From NCBI GenBank assembly GCA_903915315.1, contig CAIWSO010000494.1, forward strand, positions 1 to 7,884: DNA of 7,884 nucleotides, read 5' to 3'. The notes beneath the pieces were generated by a model. That model made no database searches and was not told where the DNA came from. It was given only the letters and a program-made list of their open reading frames with translations. This document shows positions 1 through 5,281 of this stretch, piece by piece. Both the position numbers and the translations under genes were made by a program. This stretch comes from an uncultured Spartobacteria bacterium (GTDB lineage Bacteria; Verrucomicrobiota; Verrucomicrobiia; Chthoniobacterales; Terrimicrobiaceae). Positions within the stretch are counted from its first letter, which is position 1. Each line of letters begins with the position of its first letter.

Positions 1-1224
1 CGATCTGAGACGTTCCGTGCGGGAAAGACCCACGCGGCATTGGTTTGCAAGAAGCTCACCAACTGTACGCACACGACGGCTGCCGAGGTGATCAATGTCA
101 TCGGTCATGCCATCTCCGGCACGAAGACGAACAAGATATTTCATCGCAGCGACAAAATCATCCTTTGTGAGGGTGCGTTGGTCGTTGCTGACTTTGAGTC
201 CGAGTTTTTGATTGATTTTGTGGCGTCCAACGCGACCTAGATCGTAGCGCTTGGCGTCAAAGAAAAGCCGTTTGAGCATACTGCGGCTGTTCTGCACTGT
301 GGGTGGATCGCCAGGGCGAAGTTTACGATAGATATCCTTGAGTGCCTCATCTTCTTCATGGGCTGGATCTTTTTTCAAAGATTTGATGATCGTATCATCT
401 TCCTTTGTATCGACCACTTTAACAGACTTGTGTCCGAGCTTGATGAGTTCACGAATGATGGCCGTTGTGAGCGGTTCAAAAGCACGGCCCACGGTGAGTT
501 CACCATCACGGATATCGGCGATGAGAACTTTCGTTGCAATGACTTCCTCGTCGAGTTTCTCGCTGAGCTTGAGGTCCTCGGTTTTATAGAAAAGGTTGAT
601 GATATCTTCGTCGTTCGGATATCCGAGGGTACGGAGAAATGTGGTGGCCAGAAATTTCCGGCGACGCTTGCGGCGATCAAGGTAGACGTAAAGGAGATCG
701 CTGGTGTCGAATTGCACTTCAATCCATGAACCGCGATCCGGAATGATGCGGAAACCGTGAAGGATTTTGCCGTTGGTGTGAACGGATGTCTCGAAACAAA
801 TGCCGGGAGAACGGTGTAACTGGGATACCACGACACGCTCGGCGCCATTAATGACAAATGTGCCCTGCTGAGTCATGAGTGGCAATTCACCCATGTAAAC
901 TTTTTCCTCTTTGGTGCTCCGCTCGTCTTTGTAACGGAAAGTGACGTAAAGAGCGGCGCTGTAGGTTTGACCTTCGCGCTGGGACTCGAGAGCCGACATT
1001 TTTGGCTCGCCGAGTTCGTAGCTTACAAAATCCAATGAGGACTTGTCTTCGAAGCCAAGAATCGGGAAAAATTCACGAAAGACGGCCTGAAGGCCAACGT
1101 CCCTGCGTTTGTTAAGGGGGACATCTTTTTGAAAAAACTCGTTGTATGAATTGAGCTGCAATTCAATGAGGTTTGGTGGCTCGATAGCCTCTTTCAATTT
1201 TCCGAAGTGGATGCGTTCAGACAT
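1..1224 (-). CDS. rpoB: DNA-directed RNA polymerase beta subunit, N-terminal 408 residues (3' end beyond window)
   Basis: This gene encodes the beta subunit of RNA polymerase, which with beta' forms the catalytic core. The frame is open from an ATG at 1224 to the window edge, giving 408 residues, about a third of the protein. It begins MSERIHFGKLKEAIEPPNLI, a normal RpoB N-terminus. It carries the protrusion-domain motif MTQQGTFVINGAERVVVSQL followed by HRSPGICFE. Near the cut end is DDIDHLGSRRVRTVGELLANQ (from residue 375), the block just before the rifampicin-resistance region, which lies outside the window. The same block is near residue 444 in E. coli as I recall it, so this N-terminal part is roughly 70 residues shorter, probably through less inserted sequence in the lobe domain. 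The gene lies 256 nt downstream of rplL. No Shine-Dalgarno sequence precedes the ATG. Identity is certain. Confidence 0.98.
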   Translation of the reverse strand, partial: MSERIHFGKLKEAIEPPNLIELQLNSYNEFFQKDVPLNKRRDVGLQAVFREFFPILGFEDKSSLDFVSYELGEPKMSALESQREGQTYSAALYVTFRYKDERSTKEEKVYMGELPLMTQQGTFVINGAERVVVSQLHRSPGICFETSVHTNGKILHGFRIIPDRGSWIEVQFDTSDLLYVYLDRRKRRRKFLATTFLRTLGYPNDEDIINLFYKTEDLKLSEKLDEEVIATKVLIADIRDGELTVGRAFEPLTTAIIRELIKLGHKSVKVVDTKEDDTIIKSLKKDPAHEEDEALKDIYRKLRPGDPPTVQNSRSMLKRLFFDAKRYDLGRVGRHKINQKLGLKVSNDQRTLTKDDFVAAMKYLVRLRAGDGMTDDIDHLGSRRVRTVGELLANQCRVGLSRTERLRS

Positions 1225-1254
1225 GGTATTTGTGAGATGCCGCTAGTGGTTTTT

Positions 1255-1269
1255 GCCGGATTATCCGGC
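1255..1269. repeat. 15-nt palindrome (GCCGGA-TTA-TCCGGC) about 30 nt before rpoB
   Basis: There are 6-bp perfect arms around a 3-nt centre. On the minus strand the centre reads GGATAATCC and so contains GATAAT, one mismatch from the sigma-70 -10 consensus. The only TTGAC-like hexamer upstream (TTGACC) is 21 nt away, too far for a normal spacer. The site could be an RNA hairpin in the rpoB leader or a protein-binding palindrome. Confidence 0.4.
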
Positions 1270-1305
1270 GATGGTCATCGGGCGATGGTCAAAAACGAAA
1301 ATATC

Positions 1306-1324
1306 CGCCGACGAAAAAACGGCG
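1306..1324 (-). promoter_or_regulatory. Weak hairpin with loose U-tract in the rpoB leader
   Basis: On the minus strand CGCCG and CGGCG pair around a 9-nt T-rich loop, and the stem is followed by GATATTTTCGTTTTT. The stem is only 5 bp, so as a terminator it would be weak. It is recorded because it sits between the strong post-rplL hairpin and the rpoB start. Confidence 0.3.
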
Positions 1325-1427
1325 CTTGATTCGCGCATTCTTTCGTTGACGGAGCTGGAATTTGTTTTGATGGGATTCGTCAGATGGCTTGTTTTGCTTT
1401 TGAAGCGAACGAGATAAATTAAAGGGG

Positions 1428-1468
1428 CCCGCAGAGAGAGCAAGAAAAAAATCTTATCTCTCTGCGGG
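1428..1468 (-). terminator. Strong hairpin after rplL, candidate attenuator or RNA-processing site
   Basis: The arms at 1428-1439 and 1457-1468 are perfectly complementary over 12 bp (CCCGCAGAGAGA with TCTCTCTGCGGG). A few more pairs (AAG with CTT plus a wobble) extend the stem inward to a T-rich loop of about 8 nt. On the minus strand it starts 12 nt after the rplL stop codon. The sequence after the stem is CCCC then TTTAATTTAT, so the U-tract is delayed and poor. That suits partial termination or endonuclease processing better than a full terminator, which fits the need to keep transcribing rpoB while making excess L12. Confidence 0.7.
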
Positions 1469-1480
1469 GTTGAAACTGGC

Positions 1481-1861
1481 TTACTTGATTTCGACCTTGG
1501 CGCCGGCGGCTTCGATCTTTTTCTTGATCTCAGCGGCTTCTTCCTTGGTGACACCCTCTTTAAGGGCTTTAGGTGCGCTCTCAACAAGAGCTTTGGCTTC
1601 AGCAAGACCGAGTCCTGCCACAGCTGCGCGCACTTCTTTGATGACGCCGATTTTATTTGATCCGGCATCAGTAAGGATGACGTCGAAGGAGGTTTTTTCC
1701 TCTACGGGAGCTGCTGCTGCAGCGCCTGCGCCTGCTGCTGCCACGGCTACTGGTGCCGCTGCGCTAACGCCCCATTTTTCTTCGAGTTGTTTGACGAGAT
1801 CGGCGACTTCGAGGACGGTGAGTCCGCTGAGTTGCTCGACGAGTGCATTTGTATCTGCCAT
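1481..1861 (-). CDS. rplL: 50S ribosomal protein L7/L12
   Basis: This is the stalk protein of the large ribosomal subunit, which recruits and activates translational GTPases (EF-Tu, EF-G, IF2, RF3) as dimers bound to L10. It has 126 residues, the usual length. Residues 1-32 (MADTNALVEQLSGLTVLEVADLVKQLEEKWG) form the N-terminal dimerisation and L10-binding domain. An Ala/Val/Gly-rich flexible hinge spans about 33-55. The globular C-terminal domain runs from EEKTSFDVIL to the end and carries NKIGVIKEVRAAVAGLGLAEAK, the conserved factor-binding helix. The ATG is preceded by an A/T-rich stretch (AAAAAATAATAAATA) and has no Shine-Dalgarno sequence. The gene lies 144 nt downstream of rplJ and is followed by a strong hairpin. 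Confidence 0.98.
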   Translation of the reverse strand: MADTNALVEQLSGLTVLEVADLVKQLEEKWGVSAAAPVAVAAAGAGAAAAAPVEEKTSFDVILTDAGSNKIGVIKEVRAAVAGLGLAEAKALVESAPKALKEGVTKEEAAEIKKKIEAAGAKVEIK

Positions 1862-1886
1862 ATATTTATTATTTTTTGGTATTGTC

Positions 1887-1904
1887 GCTCACCGAGGCTT
1901 CGGT
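1887..1904. repeat. Inverted repeat upstream of rplL (TCACCGA-4 nt-TCGGTGA)
   Basis: There are 7-bp perfect arms around a 4-nt loop. On the minus strand the hairpin ends 25 nt before the rplL ATG. The A/T-rich segment that follows stays single-stranded and could serve as a ribosome landing site in place of a Shine-Dalgarno sequence. Confidence 0.5.
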
Positions 1905-1961
1905 GAATTTGAGTCTGGCGCCGCCACACCGACAAGGAACCGGTTTGTGTTTTCTTGTTAG

Positions 1962-1991
1962 TCGCCTGCCAACCTTGCGGCGGACAGGCGA
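1962..1991. repeat. Palindromic element just downstream of rplJ
   Basis: The arms TCGCCTG (1962-1968) and CAGGCGA (1985-1991) pair perfectly. CC (1969-1970) and GG (1982-1983) add two pairs past a bulged A, leaving an 11-nt loop. The element starts 14 nt after the rplJ stop in the direction of transcription. Its GC-rich, self-complementary form resembles dispersed palindromic elements found between genes in many bacteria, but a single copy in this window cannot show that. Confidence 0.45.
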
Positions 1992-2005
1992 AATTCTTTG
2001 TGGAA

Positions 2006-2527
2006 CTATTCCGTGCCTCCCATGGCTTCGCCTTTGGCTTTGAGCACGCGGGCCAAGCTGGCTGCGGGTTCGTTGAGGACGCGAACGAGTTGGCTTGCGG
2101 GGGCCTGAAGGAGTCCCAGGAGTGTAGCGCGCAGGACGTCTTTGCTTGGCAAATCGGCCAAAACGGCAACTTGGGCTGCCGAAAGGGCGGCATTGTCAAG
2201 AACACCTGCTCGGACGGTTGGCTTTTTGAACTCGGCAGCAAATGTCTTAAGGACTTTAGCTGCCGCGCAAATGTCCACTTCGCCGGTGACCATGGCGGTC
2301 TGGCCTGAAAGGGACTCGGACATTTCTGGCATCTGCAGTTCTTGAGCTGCGATACGTAAAAAGGTGTTTCTTACAACGCTAATTTTAGCTCCTGCCTCAC
2401 TGAGTTTGGTTCTCAGGGTCTCGAAGTGCGGCACTTTCATGCCGGTGAAGTCAACGATGAGAAGATATGGCGAGGCTTTGAGCTTCTCGCGAACGTCGGA
2501 GACGATTAAGGTTTTCTCGGGTCTCAT
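2006..2527 (-). CDS. rplJ: 50S ribosomal protein L10
   Basis: L10 anchors the L7/L12 dimers to 23S rRNA at the base of the ribosomal stalk. The protein is 173 residues, normal for the family. The N-terminal RNA-binding domain is clear: MRPEKTLIVSDVREKLKASP, then YLLIVDFTGMKVPHFETLR, then AGAKISVVRNTFLRIAAQE. The C-terminal helix that binds L12 dimers is the Ala/Leu-rich stretch from about residue 134 (ATLLGLLQAPASQLVRVLNE) to the end. The gene starts 10 nt after rplA stops, with no Shine-Dalgarno sequence in the A/T-rich gap, so translational coupling to rplA is likely. In E. coli the L10-L12 complex represses its own mRNA through the rplJ leader; here any such site would lie inside the rplA coding sequence. 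Confidence 0.98.
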   Translation of the reverse strand: MRPEKTLIVSDVREKLKASPYLLIVDFTGMKVPHFETLRTKLSEAGAKISVVRNTFLRIAAQELQMPEMSESLSGQTAMVTGEVDICAAAKVLKTFAAEFKKPTVRAGVLDNAALSAAQVAVLADLPSKDVLRATLLGLLQAPASQLVRVLNEPAASLARVLKAKGEAMGGTE

Positions 2528-2537
2528 GATTTTTTAA

Positions 2538-3266
2538 TTAGTGTTTCAGGAACGATGAAGGATCAACCGAGAGACCGGGTGACATAGTGGCGCTCAGGGT
2601 GATGGCTTGGACAAACGAGCCCTTCGCTGTCGGTGGGCGGGATTTGATGACGGCGTCAATGACAGCGGCGCCATTCTCAAGAAGCGATTTTCCGTCGAAA
2701 GAAAATTTGCCAACAGGAACAGCAACGTTTCCGTTTTTATCGAGTTTGAATTCGACGCGTCCGGCTTTGACTTCCTTGACGGCTTTGGCTGTGTCGTCGG
2801 TAACAGTTCCGGTTTTTGGATTCGGCATCAAACCACGTGGTCCAAGAACGCGACCCAATTTACGAACTTCGGCCATGGCGGCTGGAGTGGCCACGGCGAC
2901 ATCGAAGTCGGAAAAACCACCAGTGACTTTTTTAATGAGATCTTCAAATCCGACAAATTCCGCACCGGCTTCTTTGGCGGCTTCAGCGGCCTGACCGGTG
3001 GCGAAAACAAGAACTCGGACGTTTTTTCCACTGCCGTTTGGCAGGGGGCATGTGCCGCGAACCATTTGGTCACTCTGCTTGGGATCCACGCCCAGCTTGA
3101 AAGAGAGGGTGACAGTTTGATCGAACTTTGGTGCGGGAAGAGTCTTGAGGATTTCAATAGCATCCGTAAGCTGATACTTGCGATGCGACTCGATTTTTGC
3201 TTCCGCTGCGCGATAGCGCTTGCTGCGTTTTTTTTGCATTGAATTGGGTGCAGTGCGAACGACCAT
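2538..3266 (-). CDS. rplA: 50S ribosomal protein L1
   Basis: L1 forms the mobile stalk at the ribosomal E site and acts in E-site tRNA release; in other bacteria it also represses its own mRNA. The protein is 242 residues. The family signature LGPRGLMPNPKTGTV is at about residues 141-155, and GRVEFKLDKNGN with GKFSFDGKSLLEN follow as expected. The ATG at 3266 is chosen because AGGAGA lies 4 nt upstream, the only strong Shine-Dalgarno sequence in the window. The ATG at residue 10 (MQKKRSKRYRA) matches the usual family start but has no such site. Unusually, rplK is not upstream. rplA is the first gene of its operon and faces rpoZ across a divergent promoter region. Confidence 0.98.
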   Translation of the reverse strand: MVVRTAPNSMQKKRSKRYRAAEAKIESHRKYQLTDAIEILKTLPAPKFDQTVTLSFKLGVDPKQSDQMVRGTCPLPNGSGKNVRVLVFATGQAAEAAKEAGAEFVGFEDLIKKVTGGFSDFDVAVATPAAMAEVRKLGRVLGPRGLMPNPKTGTVTDDTAKAVKEVKAGRVEFKLDKNGNVAVPVGKFSFDGKSLLENGAAVIDAVIKSRPPTAKGSFVQAITLSATMSPGLSVDPSSFLKH

Positions 3267-3270
3267 GTGG

Positions 3271-3276
3271 TCTCCT
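3271..3276 (-). promoter_or_regulatory. Shine-Dalgarno sequence of rplA
   Basis: AGGAGA on the minus strand lies 4 nt before the ATG at 3266. It decides the rplA start in favour of this codon over the internal ATG nine codons later. It stands out because most other genes here lack such a sequence. Confidence 0.8.
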
Positions 3277-3308
3277 GCTGTTGAATTTTTCCTTGGTTGG
3301 GAGGCGAG

Positions 3309-3336
3309 AAGCTAAGGGATTGACCTCATATGTCAA
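3309..3336 (-). promoter_or_regulatory. Candidate sigma-70-type promoter for rplA-rplJ-rplL-rpoB
   Basis: On the minus strand there is a perfect -35 hexamer TTGACA (3331-3336), a 16-nt spacer and TAGCTT (3309-3314) as -10. The -10 keeps only the T, A and final T of TATAAT. Transcription would start near 3302 and give a leader of about 35 nt carrying the rplA Shine-Dalgarno sequence. An A/T tract lies directly upstream. Support comes from the -35 match and from an identically built promoter on the other strand. Confidence 0.6.
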
Positions 3337-3355
3337 ATAAAAAACCAAAAAAAAT
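3337..3355. promoter_or_regulatory. Shared A-tract between divergent -35 boxes, UP-element-like
   Basis: The 19 bp between the two -35 hexamers contain 16 A residues, in runs of six and eight. A/T tracts directly upstream of a -35 box bind the RNA polymerase alpha C-terminal domains and boost strong promoters. Here one tract would serve both directions. Two polymerases would be very close together, so the two promoters may compete. Confidence 0.5.
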
Positions 3356-3383
3356 TTGACTGTGCGGTTGAGGGGACTAGTTT
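3356..3383 (+). promoter_or_regulatory. Candidate sigma-70-type promoter for rpoZ-smpB
   Basis: TTGACT (3356-3361, five of six consensus bases), a 16-nt spacer, then TAGTTT (3378-3383) as a weak -10. Predicted transcription would begin near 3390, leaving a leader of about 40 nt before the rpoZ ATG at 3430. The layout matches the rplA promoter on the opposite strand, including the TAG-pyrimidine-TT -10. Confidence 0.55.
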
Positions 3384-3429
3384 GCACGCTCCGCTGGGGG
3401 AGAACATCGTCCCTGTCGGCATCCTAATT

Positions 3430-3639
3430 ATGAAAGCTCAATACATCGAAGAAGCATCCAAAGTCATTCCCGATACCCACGTCCTTATCAACATGGTTTC
3501 TCGCCGCGTTCGTCAACTCAATGCAGGCAGTCGCCCGCTCATTGATGCGGGCGTATCTGTTGGTCTAGCCGATGTGGCTCTCCTGGAAATCGCACAAGGC
3601 AAAATCGTCTTGTCTGAGTTACTCGTCGACGCAGCTTAA
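3430..3639 (+). CDS. rpoZ: DNA-directed RNA polymerase omega subunit
   Basis: Omega is the smallest RNA polymerase subunit; it assists folding and assembly of beta' and in some bacteria helps form a ppGpp site. The protein is 69 residues, somewhat short for the family (E. coli 91). The conserved core is visible: VLINMVSRRVRQLNAGSRPLID, then ADVALLEIAQGKI, the counterpart of the helix-forming ALEEIAAGKI segment of other omegas. The start is the ATG at 3430 (MKAQYIEEASKVIPD). An in-frame TTG at 3382 also opens the frame but overlaps the predicted -10 box. No Shine-Dalgarno sequence is near the ATG. smpB follows after 28 nt, and the gene is divergent from the operon that encodes beta. Confidence 0.88.
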   Translation: MKAQYIEEASKVIPDTHVLINMVSRRVRQLNAGSRPLIDAGVSVGLADVALLEIAQGKIVLSELLVDAA

Positions 3640-3646
3640 AAGGTCT

Positions 3647-3658
3647 GCTGCGCGCAGC
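3647..3658. repeat. 12-bp perfect palindrome between rpoZ and smpB
   Basis: GCTGCGCGCAGC is self-complementary and lies in the 28-nt gap, with 9 nt left before the smpB ATG. As RNA it could form only a short stem. It could instead be a DNA-binding site or simply chance in a GC-rich spacer. It has no U-tract, so it is not a terminator, and rpoZ and smpB are probably co-transcribed. Confidence 0.3.
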
Positions 3659-3667
3659 GGCGGAAAT

Positions 3668-4129
3668 ATGGCATCTGATATAACCACCAACCGAAAGGCC
3701 CTCCGAGATTACCATATTCTCGAGAGGTTTGAGGGCGGGGTGGAGCTCAAGGGAACAGAGGTCAAATCGATACGCGCTGGACTTGTCTCCCTTCAAGGTG
3801 CCTTTGCCAAATTGGACAACGGGCAACTGTATCTTTTCGACAGCTCGATCCAACCCTACGAGCGTGCAAGCCATGAACAGCACGAGCCCAAGCGTCCAAG
3901 AAGACTTTTGCTCCACCGAGTGGAGATTGACAAACTGGCCGGAGCGATCGAGCGGGATGGGCTAACCATTCCAGCACTTCGTCTCTACTGGAAAAAGGGT
4001 CTCGTCAAAATCGAACTGGGCATCGGCAAGGGAAAGCAGGCTGCCGATAAGCGGATGGATTTGAAGAAACGAGTGGAGTCGAGGGAGGCGGAGCGGGCAG
4101 TGTCCGCATTCCATCGCCGGGGACAATAA
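3668..4129 (+). CDS. smpB: SsrA (tmRNA)-binding protein SmpB
   Basis: SmpB binds tmRNA and, with it, rescues ribosomes stalled on broken mRNAs by trans-translation. The predicted protein is 153 residues, typical of the family. Diagnostic segments are NRKALRDYHILERFEGGVEL, KGTEVKSIRAG, the SSIQPYE motif, RRLLLHRVEIDKLAGAIERDG, and WKKGLVKIELGIGKGKQAADKR. A basic C-terminal tail follows, which in the family enters the ribosomal mRNA channel. The start is the ATG at 3668 (MASDITTNRKALRDY); the frame is open further upstream but would overlap rpoZ. A weak purine motif (GCGGA) lies a few bases before it. The gene is probably co-transcribed with rpoZ. The tmRNA gene is not in this window. Confidence 0.97.
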   Translation: MASDITTNRKALRDYHILERFEGGVELKGTEVKSIRAGLVSLQGAFAKLDNGQLYLFDSSIQPYERASHEQHEPKRPRRLLLHRVEIDKLAGAIERDGLTIPALRLYWKKGLVKIELGIGKGKQAADKRMDLKKRVESREAERAVSAFHRRGQ

Positions 4130-4133
4130 GATC

Positions 4134-4153
4134 TGAACCCCAATTGGGTTTCA
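4134..4153. terminator. Possible weak bidirectional terminator between smpB and the methyltransferase gene
   Basis: TGAACCC and GGGTT(T)CA can pair around a 5-nt loop with one bulged T, in the 33-nt gap where the two transcripts converge. It starts 4 nt after the smpB stop. Only short T-runs follow on either side, so termination would be inefficient or Rho-dependent. Confidence 0.35.
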
Positions 4154-4162
4154 TTGCTAGGA

Positions 4163-5281
4163 TCAGGGATTTTCAAGCAGGTAGCCCGGGTCTTTCGCAT
4201 GCAAGAACCCGCTTGGCTGCTTGCTCTCTGGGGCGTCTTTGGAAAAAAGGATCACTTTGAACTGCGCTCCCATCGTTTCTGGATGGAGGAGCATCCTGAG
4301 CGAGCGGAGCTTTTTGAGCATGACCGGACTGGGTTTTTTGCCGTCCATGGATTGCAGTAAATTTGTTGCGGCTCCGACGAGAAAGTGGTGTTGATCGGTG
4401 AAGCCGCTTAAGCTCATCCCAACAGCGCTGGCATCGCGAGCGAGTGAGGAAAAGTCAACATGGGCAGTGATGTCCTTTTGACCTGGATGAGTGAGAGGGT
4501 TCTCGTCTCGTCGGTGCTTTGAGTAGCAAGCCAGAGTCCCTTTGCTTCGGTGATCGGCCAGAAAGTCTTCGCCAGGCATTCCATAGTCGATCGCGAGAAG
4601 GAAGCCCTTTTGCATGGCGCTCGATACGCCCTGGAAGAGTTCTTTTTGGCCTTGTCTGCATTCGGTGAGGAATCCATCTGGTCTTGGCGGAAGTGGCGTG
4701 CCGACGATGAAATTCGGGTTTGGGCAGAAAACAAAATCCTCGCCTTGCGAGCCAACGAGAAGCTCTCTCCATTTTCCATCATGGGCCTCGATGATATCAA
4801 AAGGGAGCGCGTCGAAGAGTTCATTTGAGAAGTGAACTCCGCAGAACGGGGGAAGGTAATACGATGAAGAGACCCAGCAAACATGGGCATTCGCAAGAAG
4901 GTGGCTTTGTTTTACTCGAAGAGATTCGAGTGGTTCGACGATGATCCAGCGAGCCGACTCCAAAGGTGTTCCGGCAAGAGCCATGATCACGTCTCTTGCC
5001 AGTTGACCATCATTGGCTCCCTGTTCGACGATGGTGAAATCATTTGGTTCACCGAGAATGGACCACATTTCGAGGAACTGCCCGGCTAGGATCTCGCCAA
5101 AAACAGGACCGACACTCACGTTGGTGAAAAAATCCCCCTCTCGTCCGACTTTTAGTCGATCGCTCACGTAGTAGCCTTCCAGGGAATCGTAGAGGGCCAG
5201 TTCCATAAAACGGGAAAACCTCATCGGCCCCGTTGCTGCGATCTCGTCGTGGATCCGGTTGCTAAGGTTTTGTGACCTCAC
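4163..5281 (-). CDS. SAM-dependent methyltransferase, MidA/NDUFAF7 family
   Basis: The family (formerly DUF185) is a class I methyltransferase group. The human member NDUFAF7 methylates an arginine of complex I subunit NDUFS2; the substrate of most bacterial members is unknown. The sequence matches from IHDEIAATGPMRFSRFMELA and LYDSLEGYYVS through EGDFFTNVSVGPVFGEIL. The SAM-binding motif I is EQGANDGQLARD (about residues 86-97), followed by SNELFDALP (152-160), DYGMPGEDF (232-240) and HPGQKDITAHVDFS. Counted from a GTG at 5281 it has 372 residues, which places the conserved start about ten residues in, as in relatives. An ATG at 5323 would add 14 residues but overlap the upstream gene by 62 nt. 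Neither start has a Shine-Dalgarno sequence. It is the last gene of a three-gene unit with an iron-sulfur carrier. A link to complex I assembly is inference. Confidence 0.88.
   Translation of the reverse strand: MRSQNLSNRIHDEIAATGPMRFSRFMELALYDSLEGYYVSDRLKVGREGDFFTNVSVGPVFGEILAGQFLEMWSILGEPNDFTIVEQGANDGQLARDVIMALAGTPLESARWIIVEPLESLRVKQSHLLANAHVCWVSSSYYLPPFCGVHFSNELFDALPFDIIEAHDGKWRELLVGSQGEDFVFCPNPNFIVGTPLPPRPDGFLTECRQGQKELFQGVSSAMQKGFLLAIDYGMPGEDFLADHRSKGTLACYSKHRRDENPLTHPGQKDITAHVDFSSLARDASAVGMSLSGFTDQHHFLVGAATNLLQSMDGKKPSPVMLKKLRSLRMLLHPETMGAQFKVILFSKDAPESKQPSGFLHAKDPGYLLENP

Larger units (their letters stand above)
1225..1480 (-). other. rplL-rpoB intergenic leader (256 nt), hairpin-rich, no gene seen
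   Basis: This non-coding gap lies within the L1-L10-L12-beta operon. It holds a strong hairpin just after rplL (1428-1468), a weaker one (1306-1324), a short 15-nt palindrome (1255-1269) and an 11-nt direct repeat (1267-1277 and 1281-1291). No conserved small ORF is apparent in it. In E. coli the equivalent gap is also long and carries an attenuator and an RNase III cleavage site that set the ratio of L12 to beta. A similar role here is inferred from position and structure only. Confidence 0.6.
1862..2005 (-). other. rplJ-rplL intergenic region (144 nt) with two hairpins
   Basis: The gap between L10 and L12 holds no gene that I can support. It contains two inverted repeats (1887-1904 and 1962-1991) and ends in the A/T-rich stretch before rplL. 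It is about twice as long as the E. coli equivalent as I recall it. Transcription presumably reads through, since no U-tract follows either hairpin. Confidence 0.6.

Noticed and set aside
375..857. 160-codon minus-strand frame inside rpoB
   Set aside because: It is out of frame with the well-conserved beta subunit sequence and has no recognisable motif.
1255..1269. Separate rpoB promoter using GATAAT in the palindrome
   Set aside because: The only -35-like hexamer (TTGACC) is 21 nt away, outside the usual 16-18 nt spacing, so support is too thin to list as a promoter.
1470..1961. 163-codon plus-strand open frame opposite rplL and its leader
   Set aside because: It is antisense to rplL; its Ala/Thr/Ser-rich translation is the mirror of the L12 alanine hinge and shows no known motif.
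2607..3242. 211-codon open frame on the plus strand opposite rplA
   Set aside because: It is fully antisense to the clear rplA gene and its translation shows no family features; high-GC third positions often leave such open antisense frames.
3382..3429. In-frame TTG-initiated 16-residue extension of omega
   Set aside because: The TTG overlaps the predicted -10 box and the added residues do not resemble omega N-termini; the ATG at 3430 is preferred.
3572..3667. Upstream extension of SmpB by 32 residues
   Set aside because: It would overlap the end of rpoZ out of frame and does not match the SmpB family; the ATG at 3668 gives a normal protein.
4414..4896. 160-codon minus-strand frame within the methyltransferase gene
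   Set aside because: The overlapping frame encodes the conserved methyltransferase motifs; this one shows none.
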